64,000 nt of DNA from the NCBI RefSeq assembly GCF_000327385.1, contig NW_008709295.1, forward strand, positions 784,200-848,199, read 5' to 3'. This DNA comes from Lottia gigantea (Eukaryota > Mollusca > Gastropoda > Lottiidae). Below are positions 24,423 to 36,800 of this stretch, piece after piece; positions within the stretch are counted from its first letter, which is position 1, and the number at the start of each line of letters is the position of its first letter. A model generated the notes under the pieces. That model saw only the letters and a program-made list of their open reading frames with translations. It was not told the DNA's origin and searched no databases. Made by a program: the position numbers and the translations under genes.

Positions 24423-27400
24423 TAATTTTGTATGCGATTTTCTCTGCTTTCACTGTTTGTTGGTTATCAGGTTTTTACTCTTTGACGCCTCTCATGTACT
24501 CCAGGTTAGAAACCAGCGTATGAAGGTTTGTCTGTGTATAGTTTTAATAAAAAGATCAAATAGACTGTTTGTGTTTATATTTTGAAACATTAAGTATGTG
24601 TATTTGCTAGATTTTATCATGATTAGTTCTGTTTATTTTGTTATGCGTACAGTAATTGTTTTTGATTCTTGATATTATGTATTTGCAAAATGTACTATTT
24701 TTTATTAGGGATATGTCTTTGACAAATGTACTTGGTGCTTTTATGTACATATGGAGACAATAAATATATTTTTAAAATAAATTTTGTTTGTTAGTCCTTT
24801 ATTAGTAAATGAGAAGAATTGACAGCTTCAATAACCTGGAGTTGAAAAGAGCCTTAGATGTAAACCAGATTTAAAGTAGAATTATCTGGATACCGTATCA
24901 ATACCACAGGTATATGAAATACAACCAAGAAATGACGAAATGCTGATAAAGCAAGATAGTCACTTAACACTAAAAAAAATTGTAGATACCTGTGATATAA
25001 TCAATGGTTTAATCATGTTCTTGCTCAAACTCAAGCTATCTTTTAGGCATAATTTCCTTTCAGCCAGTTCTTTTGACTCAAGATCCTTTCGAACATGTAG
25101 GGTATTATGATTTTGTAGATTTTTCTCACGTCATACATTAGCCATTCAAAATCCAATTTCTGTTCTTCATGTTCATGTATGAAGAATTAAGATGTAACAG
25201 ATCTGAAATATTATCTGCATTAAAGTATAAAATGCAAAATCCAATTATGAAAATCCTCAAAAACAGAAACTTATATATCTTGCTAAATTTTATAATAAGT
25301 GACAATACATGTTGTTTATATCAGAAAGTCACTAATAGATTTCCCTCTTTCATGTGAGGGAAAACCAAAAAGAACACAAGTTAATCAAAGTAAAAATAAA
25401 TTATATTATGAATTCATATTCCATATACACAATGAATATTTACAAACCTAAAAAAAAAGAAGAAAAATTTCTAAAAGAGGTCATCACAAATGATGCAAAC
25501 ACACAGGTTAGAAAATTCCACATAAACATACTTCAGTTTTATTATTTATACAGAGTTTATTTAATGTATTCATACAACAATCAATTTACATTGTATTACC
25601 TTTTCAGGAAAGGTCTAGATTGCATTGAAAATATATAAGATACTTTTATAATCAAATATCCATATACACTGGCTAATCTTGTCATATTGTAATCATCGTG
25701 GCATTTGGCATCTACATCTGATTACAATGTTTAGCAGAATTGATATTTTAAAAAATTTAGTTGACGTTCTGAAATCAAGATACCAGCATAGATGAGAAAT
25801 TTCTAGGTTTAATGCAACAGTTAAATACCCAAGGCATAAATAACTAGTGTAGCTATTAAAACCAGCTGGAACAAAAAACATATTTAGATATATTCATACT
25901 GTATTAATGTACATGTAATAGTCTATAAGTTAAAACTGATAAATTAGACAGTCAGACAATTTTTGTACAAATTCATCAGCAAATGAATTTTCATAAAAAT
26001 CCCTCAATTCTTGAGATTATCTAGAATGATGAAGTCAAAAATACTCTGCATTTAAGAAAAAATTTTGGGCTCTTAGAAAGCTGGAAACAATCTGGTCTAT
26101 CTTGACATATAAAATTAAAAACATATTCTTCAATAACAAACTATAAATAACACACAATAAACACAAGCACATCACTGTAAACAATAGGCACATACATGTA
26201 TGACATTAAGGCACTGACACCCAGTCTTTAATAGATTATACACGGTATCTAGACCATTTCAGAATCTTTTATGAAAGATACAGTCGTCAAAATAATATTA
26301 GTATTTCCAGTCCCACTGAAGTAACTACTAGTCACTTTTCTTAAAATCCAATGGTTGTTTTTCTTTTATGCAAAAAAAATGTACAATGGAAATTAAAATG
26401 GTTGACACTTTCAGACCATTTTTACTATTCTCACAGGTAGTTTGAACCTATAAATTTATATCTTCATCTGAGAAAATAATGTCTGGAAAGTGACAACTGT
26501 CTAAACTTCCATCATTTGTATTGAATTGTAAGAGAACCAGTTGTCAGCTTTATACTGAAAAGTGGAACAGGTAGCTGAAATATAGCTATATCACCTTATT
26601 CGGGCTATATTTAGTCAACTACATTTCTTTAAGACTTGATGAAATGTCTGTAAAGCTGTTAAATAGATACAAAAATCACCAAAATTAGCAGATAATGGAA
26701 GACATAATAACAATATTTAATCACCATCATAAAAGCACCAGTAGAATACATTGTTCATTTAGGCAACAATTAACATGTTTTAAAGACTTCTTAATACAGT
26801 TGAACAGAATTTTGAAATTCAATACAAACATCTTGATCAGACAATTGAAAGAGAACTTTGCATAAACAAAGAAGAATGTTTTTAACTATGTTAATTATGA
26901 AATGTTGAAGTGCAATATAGAATTATTCCCAATGTTGATGATTGCATTTCTTAAATTCAGACTCAAACATTGGAACCATTGTGAGAAGTAACACAGATAT
27001 CTATCAGGGTTCAATTCAAGTGGTATCACATTGCAGATTGCCATTCAAAATGACACCAATATTCCTTGTGTGTAGCCAAAAGTAAAATGCATCACAATGG
27101 TCTGCGAATTAAGATCAAATTGTATAATTTAAGTGCAAATTTGTTGACACATAATTACCACAAACTTTTTAAGAAATGTGAATCAGTTAAAAATTTAACT
27201 TGAATAGCCAAAATTAAAATTTGGTGTGATAAATTGCTGATCAAATTTTTCAGTCTAAATTCAACCCTGATACCTTCTCAGTTTTGTAGTCCATCTGCCT
27301 GTATCTAAGTTAATATCCGTACATAATTTGATTATCAATGATAAATTAACTAAGCAAACCAGTCATTAAGTATAAGATCAAATTGGACAACTTATTGCCT

Positions 27401-27878
27401 GAGCAAAGAAAAAAGTTTTTTGAATTTTTCCCATTATTGTTACGAGAAATGGAATTTCGGCCTCAAAATAGAATGTCTTTGCATTGATAAAAACATAAAC
27501 ATTGTTACACATTATGTCTTCAAAATTTGTTTTTACAGAGGACAATTTTCAGCCAAAATTTGTGACTTTATTTGGTTGATATTTCTAGGAGGGAAATTTG
27601 TTTCTTTTCAATATAAACTTACAAAATATTATATTTTTATCAACGCAAAGATATTCTAAGGCTAAGAGTACTTTTGAAGCTGCTATTCCAATTCAAAAAA
27701 TTTAAAAAAATTCAAATTTGCTTGCTCAGACAATAATTAGTTTATATTGGACATGACAAAGATTTCATATGTCTTCAGAGATGAGCACTATGGTACCAAC
27801 CATCAAACTTTATAGACATAAAAAAAGAGTTATTTACTACTGTTAAATAATAAAGTTGAAAATAAATAAACAATCACA

Positions 27879-30800
27879 CTAGCCATCCTTCTCACATAAC
27901 ATAGATGGTGTAAATCTTTGTAAAAAACTGGACAAACTTTCCACTTTTCTTTTTGTCTGTTTATTATGTTCTTCAAGTTCTTGATTACACTTTAATTTAC
28001 TCTAAAATAAATAGAAATAAAAATATATATATAGTGAAATAATCAAGAATTCGAGACCATTGATCTATATAGACAACTACAAAGAAACCCCTCGAAACTG
28101 CATCTTCTACAAACCAGATTTCTCTGAAAACTGGCACACTTGAAAAGTCCCGGTCGAATCACTATATAATATATAGGAGATAAACCCCTCTAAACCAGCA
28201 TCTCTATAAACTGCATCCTATAATCTAGATTCCTCTGTAAACCTGTACATTTGAAAAGTCCCAGTCGAATCACTATATAATATATAGGAGATAAACCGCT
28301 CTAAACCAGCATCTCTCTTAACTGCATCCTATAATCTAGATTCCTCTGTAAACCTGTACATTTGAAAAGTCCCAGTCGAATCACTATATAATATATAGGA
28401 GATAAACCGCTCTAAACCAGCATCTCTCTTAACTGCATCCTATAATCTAGATTACTCTGTAAACCTGTACATTTGAAAAGTCCCGGCTGAATCACTATAT
28501 AATATATAGGAGATAAACCGCTCTAAACCAGCATCTCTCTTAACTGCATCCTATAATCTAGATTACTCTGTAAACCTGTACATTTGAAAAGTCCCGGCAG
28601 AATCACTATATTATATATAGGAGATAAACCCCTCTAAACCAGCATCTCTCTTAACTGCATCCTATAATCTAGATTACTCTGTAAACCTGTACATTTGAAA
28701 AGTCCCAGTCGAATCACTATATAATATATAGGACAGCACCCCTCTAAATCGCAATCCGGCATCGAAATCAAGTCCCAACATAGTTAATATATAGTTTATT
28801 AGTCTCTCTAAACCAGCACCTTAATTAGTTCAACTATTTATTGGCGTTAATCCGTTGACGACATTAAAGATAAATATCACACGTACCGTGACTAATTATC
28901 AAAAGTGATAAAGAAAGCGTATAGTTTTAGTGGAATTTCAGGAACCACAGATGTCTAATTAAAAATTGGAATGGCGAAAATTGATGATATCAGTCTCCCT
29001 GATACATATAAAAAATTAAGAAAACCTCTTTACAATCCCTTTAAACGTAAGTCAGTTTATAATAATTTCCCAAAACTAAATATCAGAGAAACCCCAAAAT
29101 AGTAAAGTGTTGATAGTAATTAACTATTATACACTATGTAGGAATTTGATAAAAAAATTTTTATTCAATCTGTTTTTGTGTTTCCGGTGATTTTTTAAAG
29201 TACAAACAAAATTATGATATGAACCAGCAATAAGTTTACTCTACCAATGTTAATACTTAATATTCTTACCGTTAAATTTTCATCTAATTCTTTGGACTTG
29301 GCTTTTAAAAGTTCACGTTCATTGAGCAAATCTGTCGTCCTTCGTTGTAATTTTCTTTTTTCTTCTTCTTTTACTATAAAATAAATGAATGAATCAAAAT
29401 GAGTTTGAAGTTTTAATAACAATTGATAAAACTTGTAAAAAACCAGTAAATAGAAAGGCTATAAAAGAAATATAAAAACTTCACTTTGTTCCAGACATGT
29501 ATGGATAGAGACTAATACACACAAATATTTTACCCTGTACAGTTATTAACTATTTCAAAAGGGACATTGTTCTGAATATGTTTTGAACAGCTGATATTGA
29601 AATCTGATGACCAGTTTATTCAAAATGTATTTCAGGCCCACAATATTCCAAAGTTTGCAATTCTTACAGATCATTGTTTCCAGGAATAGTGAATCAAATT
29701 AAGGAAAGAGCAAAAGCATCGAAAGAAGTAATACATGTTTCACTAAAGATGAGTTTCCTTATTTCTTAGTGTCAAACTAAGCACATTTTTTGTTGTTTCT
29801 AATGAATCATTATGTATTCTTAATCAAATCACTATTTTCCTATTGCATTTAATCAAGAGTTTTAACCAATCATTAGAACACCTCTACTTTCTATTCATAT
29901 AAATATTAGCATTTTTATTTTCATAAATGAAAACAAGGGAACCCATCATTAAATGTAGCTGGTACACTACAATCAATAAGTTTAGCCATAGCTATTAAAT
30001 TCAAAAAGCAATTGTAGATGACACACGCTCAAATTTGGAAAACTCTATTCAGAGCATATTTGATAAAACTTACCAGTTTTTGTTGCTATGTAAGAATTAA
30101 CTAAAGCCATTGATTCATTACCATTTAATGATAAAACAGTACCATTAGTCTATAAATATAACTCAAACATTCAGCTGATTATGTGAAAATGTATCCATTT
30201 TGATATGATTTACCAGGGGGCTAACATTTTTAATTGAGGAAATTCTCTTCCACCTGTTCAAAAATATGGTAGGTGCAGACAGAATTTAAAATGGATGAGA
30301 AAGGAAAATTTGAATGTGACATAATCTTTTACATGATTTTTAGGCCAGAATTGGACCAAGTAGAACATATTCAGATCTCACCAATCAAGCGCCACCCATA
30401 TGAAAAAGGTGCTTATGTTGTGTTCAATACGTGCTGTGAAAATAGTGTTTACTACTTTCTCAAAAATCCAAATCTCATGCGCAAAAGTTGAGACCGTTCA
30501 CAGCTTTATAACTAATGTGGAGAAGAGGTTGTGTTAGCGGCATCAATATATTTCATAATCCAATTCCAAGCTCTTTATCAACAAAAAACAACCATATTTG
30601 AAGTTTCTGGTATTTTTGCAGGGGATCAAGGTGAAGGTTGTAGAAGTTGCCAAAATTGGTGTCGTCAATTTTACTCCATTTTCGTGACAAATTCGCAACA
30701 TCGACACTGTGAACACCGTATTCATGAGCGGTATTGAATGAGGTATTACTGGAATAAAGTTGTAATAATAACAATACAAATATATCTTGATTCCCTGTTT

Positions 30801-33800
30801 CACAAAGATAAACATCTTAATGGAAACGCTGACTATAACTATTTAGATAAAGAAGTGTTTTTTACCTGACAAGCTGTACAACACCAATATCCTGTAGGTA
30901 CGTATGATAATGGTGGTTCTAAGCACTTCATATGATAAACTTTATAACAACTATTACACTGTAAAACTTGTCCCCTTCCTTTACAAACAGCACACGAATA
31001 ATCTTCTGTCTATAATATCAAATAAAACAAATTATTTAAGATGAGAATTGAAAAAATGGAAAAGTGTGGTATAATATAAAATATTTACCTGGTTATTATT
31101 ATCAAGAGATGGTATATGATCTAATACACCAGTATCAACAGTAGAGTGCGGTATAATATAAAATATTTACCTGGTTATTATTATCAAGAGATGGTATATG
31201 ATCTAATACACCAGTATCAACAGTAGAGTGCGGTATAATATAACATATTTACCTGGTTATTATTATTAAGAGATGGTATATGATCTAATACACCAGTATC
31301 AACAGTAGAGTGTGGTATAATATTCTGGTTATTATTATTAAGAGATGGTATATGATCTAATACACCAGTATCAACAGTAGAGTGTGATATAATATAAAAT
31401 ATTTACCTGGTTATTATTAAGAGATGGTATATGGTCTAATACACCAGTATCAACAGTAGAGTGTGGTATAATATAAAATATTTACCTGGTTATTATTATT
31501 AAGAGATGGTGTATGATCTGATACACCAGTATCAACAGTACAGTGTGGTATTATAATATAAAATATTTAACTGGCTATTATTATTAAGAGATGGTATATG
31601 ATCTAATACACCAGTATCAACAGTAGAGTGTGGTATAATATTCTGGTTATTATTATTAAGAGATGGTATATGATCTAATACACCAGTATCAACAGTAGAG
31701 TGTGATATAATATAAAATATTTACCTGGTTATTATTATTAAGAGATGGTATATAATCTAATAAACCAGTACAACAGTACAGTGTGGTATAATATTCTGGT
31801 TATTATTATTAAGAGATGGTATATGATCTAATACACCAGTATCAACAGTAGAGTGTGGTATTATATTCTGGTTATTATTATTAAAAGATGGTATATGATC
31901 TAATACACCAGTATCAACAGTAGAGTGTGATATAATATAAAATATTTACCAGGTTATTATTATTATTAAGAGATGGTATATGATCTAATACACCAGTATC
32001 AACAGTAGAGTGTGATATAATATAAAATATTTACCTGGTTATTATTATTAAGAGATGGTGTATGATCTAATACACCAGTATCAACAGTAGAGTGTGGTAT
32101 AATATTCTGGTTATTATTATTAAGAGATGGTATATGATCTAATACACCAGTATCAACAGTAGAGTGTGATATAATATGAAATATTTACCTGGTTATTATT
32201 ATTAAGAGATGGTGTATGATCTAATACACCAGTATCAACAGTAGAGTGTGGTATAATATTCTGATTATTATTATTAAGAGATGGTATATGATCTAATACA
32301 CCAGTATCAACAGTAGAGTGTGGTATAATATTCTGGTTATTATTATTAAGAGATGGTATATGATCTAATACACCAGTATCAACAGTTGAGTGTGATATAA
32401 TATAAAATATTTACCTGGTTATTATTATTATTAAGAGATGGTATATGATCTAATACACCAGTATCAACAGTAGAGTGTGGTATAATATAAAATATTTACC
32501 TGGTTATTATCATTAAGAGATGGTATATGGTCTAATACACCAGTATCAACAGTAGAGTGTGGTATAATATTCTGGTTATTATTATTAAGAGATGGTATAT
32601 GATCTAATACACCAGTATCAACAGTAGAGTGTGGTATAATATAAAATATTTACCTGGTTTTTATCATTATTAAGAGATGGTATATGATCTAATACACCAG
32701 TATCAACAGTAGAGTGTGGTATAATATAAAATATTTACCTGGTTATTATTATTATTAAGAGATGGTATATGATCTAATACACCAGTATCAACAGTAGAGT
32801 GTGGTATAATATAAAATATTTACCTGGTTATTATTAAGAGATGGTATATGGTCTAATACACCAGTATCAACAGTAGAGTGTGGTGTTGTAGGAGTATTTG
32901 GTCGACTATTGGTAGGTGAAGTGCCATATTTTGGTGGCCTACCTAAAATTTCCAATTTTGCCTGTGACAATTTCATAAAACATAAACTTCATTTTTAGGG
33001 TCATTCCACTTTTTTTTTTTTTTTAGTTCAAAACTATTTAAAATTTTTAAGTCCTTATTAAAGTTCATCTTTTTGGAAACTGTTTCGTATTCGTATTCTG
33101 AAGATTTCTCAATAATATCAAGCCATTGTAAAGCCAACCGCCAGAACTAGATTCAACTGCTTAAATAACAATTAGTACTCTCCGTTTTTAATTGACCCTT
33201 TTAAAACAGATTCAGTTTGGATATCATAAGATTGATACATACCTCTACCTCTTTTAACTATTGTAGGAATATTATTGATCATATAACCAGCAACTCTTTG
33301 TCTTTTCTATAAATAAAATCATAAACATTGTTTCTTAATGAAAGTAGCTAAAGCAATTGCTCAAGAACATTTCAGGTTACAGATACATCCTCACATTTTC
33401 TTTGAACCTAACTTTCTTTTATCTGGAGTCTTTAGTGTTTTCAGATATGAGCTGTTCAGTCCAATGATAACGAAATAACCAGCCTGATGCTGCACAATTT
33501 GTATATTTACAAACTTAATATTTGACTGAATACATCATGACAATATTTCAAATTACAGATGGAGAGGAAATCCACAGATAACATTGAACAAAATAATATA
33601 TACCTCAGGTTCTATATAACTAAATTGAGGATTAGCTGTTGATCTTCTCTTTCTTTCTGTTCTTTTACACTGTAATTCTACAACAGCAAAATCCATGAAA
33701 TGAGACAATGAAGACACACTATGTCATGTAGTATGCAAAGATGTCACAACAGTTGCCTAAGTCTAATTTCTCATCTGTTAATGTATCTGTATATACAGTA

Positions 33801-36800
33801 CCCTATAACCTCAATTAAGTTTCTTATCTGAATGACTACACATTGTTACCCTCGCAGCCCTCAAATTGGATTATGGACATGAGAACTTTTAAAATATATA
33901 TCAGAGTGATCTCAACCTTTGATCAAAGACCTGGCCGTGTATTCTCAAAAAGATCTTAGTGCTAGAAAGTCCTAGAATCAATGTTAGAAGATAAGAACCT
34001 ACTATATCCTAGCAGTAAGATCGTTTCGAGAATATGTGGCCTGACCTACAGATATCAAATAATACTAATAAATTCCTTATTTTACATCATGGGTCAAAAT
34101 GGGTCCAATTCACCGAAACGACATGGTCATGCCTAACATGTAAGTTTATATAACATGAATACAAAAAAATCACATAAGCTTTTTTTTGTGCAGCAGCAGC
34201 ATATTTATTACAGGTTTCATCCATGGGTAATAATATACAATTTCACCAAGATTTGTCAAAATCCATCAAGAAGTTTCGAAAACGAGGACAATAACTCATA
34301 CCATTTTCTCAATTTTCAATAGAGTTTTTGCATTGGTGATAAAAAAAACCTAGATGAAGTCTGCTCAAAATTCATCAAGAACTGTGTTCACAAGCTGAAC
34401 ATATTTCAAAGAATGGCAAAAACTTATGAAATATTTCCTTTTTTTCCAATGATTTAACTTTAGAAAGTCAGAAAAAAAAAATTCCATCACTGCTTAATGT
34501 TTTTACCTAATTTAAACTTAAATGGAAGCAAAAATAGCATTTACCCTTTAATGTTTCTGGAGTGACCAAATCTAATGCTGCCATAAACTGAATTTTCTGA
34601 AAAATATGAATATTTAACTGTATAAGCATGAATATATATATATATATCTAAAATATTCATATGTTTTGTGAATGTATATTTTGATTCAAAAAATAAAATA
34701 TACTCTGAAAAAATCAGGTCAGGTAATGATGTTTTGTAATAAGGTTTTTAACTGGCTACATATTCAACTCTCACAATGTACAAATCTAAAAATAACAAAG
34801 ATAGCCTTGTGAAGCAAGATGACGTCCACCAGCATCTTTGATTGCAAGTATAAATCATTGTTTGATGGACAGATGACAATGTGTGGGCGTATAAAAAATG
34901 ACATATGGCTAAAAGAGTGAATATACAATAAGCTGAAAACTACATTTTGGTGAAAATGATCAGATCATCACGAAAATCTATAGGGATCTTCAATGAGCAT
35001 GAGTTGCACAATATAGCTAATATGGCTAAGTTGGACTCAATATTTCGGTGAAAAATGATCAGATCATCAAAAAAATCAACAGGGATCATCTTCATAACAT
35101 TGACCCACATATCAAAAATCAAAAGTAACCATAAAGAATTGTAGCCTGTAGAGTGAGCACGAGCCAAATGTGAACTGACAGGCCGACAGGGTGAATACAA
35201 TATACGCCCAAACTATTTGTGTGGGCGTATTAAAATGGCTAATGATGTCAAAGAATTGTATCGAGTTCGTAATATCTTCATAGTAAAGTGGAAAGTAGAT
35301 GTTTTGAAACACTAAACTTACCAATTTTTCTTCTAAATTGACAGGTTTTTTATCAAATGGCTTCTTCATTTCATTACTGTTAGGTTTATCAGTAACTCTA
35401 TTATTTTTATCATTGCACTGTACTTTATTCTAAAATAAAAACATAATCAATGTTAATACTCCAGTACTCAAATCTTACAGTGTACAGGTAATATCTCAAA
35501 ATATTCATATATAATAAAGTTCTTTTGAAGAGTAGGAAATTAAGCCAATTCAGAATAATTAAATTAAATTAAAAGAAAGTCATTGATGAATTGCCAACAT
35601 TGAAATTTCATTAAACTTCTTGAAGGGATTATAAAGAGGTTTTCTAAATTTTTAATATGTATTGAGTACACTCAAAGCTTCAACTTGCACCATACTGATT
35701 TTCAATCAGATTTCTGTGGTTCCTGCAATTCCACTTAAACTAAGTGTTTTTAAAGGGCCTTATGTGATAATGCATATTTCACAATTTGTGATGATATCAC
35801 TTCAAACACTTAACTTTAGCAGGAAGGACGACTGATTGAAAATCGGAATGGTGCAAATTGACGCTATCCGTACAGTGGTAATAATGCAAGTAATACTGAC
35901 AATAGCAATATTTGTCTGCATTTTCAAACAAATTACATAACTGAAGTTTACCTGTATAATTAAGCTAGACTTATTATTCATTTGATAATGGGGTACTCTT
36001 ATTGGTGGTGATGAACTACGATTGATTATGTTGTTATTGTTGATTTTTTGTTGATTTAATTTCAAATCATTAACAGAACAATTAGAACTAACAACAGGCT
36101 GTGGTAAGGTTTTCTGAAATATAAACAAAATCATTCATTAGAAATATTAGTCTTTAGTGTTTCCAAAGGGGGACCCATACAATATTTTACTATCCATTGC
36201 CAATACTCTTTCATAGGTTAAGGAAATTCCTGAAATTTTGTAAAGCGTACTTAATATTGATAAATTGTCATAATACAAGGCTTATTCTAGAATATTTAAA
36301 TATGTGGCCCTTTTGGAATTTATCGTGTGATTTATTTCTAGATTCAGAATAAGTTGGAATTTTTAAAGGGACATCCCACTTTTTTTGTAAAAAAACATTT
36401 CAATGTCAAAAAAGTCGTCAATTATACCTGAAAATATTACAAAGTATGTATTTAACACCTATGTATCTACGAATTTGTTTTAAAAGGGTTATTCAAAAAC
36501 AGGGAGTACTAGCCTAATTGTCAATTAAGCAGTTTGACCTAGATTTGGTGTTTACATTTATAATGACTCGATATTATAACTTGAAACCTTTAGAATAGAT
36601 AGGAAACATATTTTGGGTGACTGCTTGAAACCTTGTATATGCTAGATTTGGTCATTTTGACTTTTTGGTACCGTTCGAAAGCTCATAAAAGCACGGATCT
36701 TGTGATGAAAACCTCGTATTCTTAGCTTGATTGTAAGTAACTTTAAAAGCACTAATTAAATAACATGTATAAAAACAGTCAGATTTAAAACCTCGTAAAA

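Larger units (their letters stand above)
18398..27878. other. Convergent intergenic region between SLC45A3-like and PHF21A
   Basis: It should contain the 3' UTRs of two converging genes. Candidate AATAAA signals for the plus gene occur at several places, for example AAAATAAAG near 19883 and CAATAAAT near 24755. For the minus gene, TTTATT at 27567-27572 lies about 300 nt past the stop. The stretch holds small inverted-repeat elements (listed separately). No further gene is recognised; 24430-27560 shows only AT-rich sequence with short chance frames. Confidence 0.5.

Noticed and set aside
28085-28740. Regular direct repeats that could suggest a CRISPR array
   Set aside because: Units are contiguous with no unique spacers, and the context is an animal intron. 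The arrays at 31084-32880 and 54826-55430 fail for the same reason.
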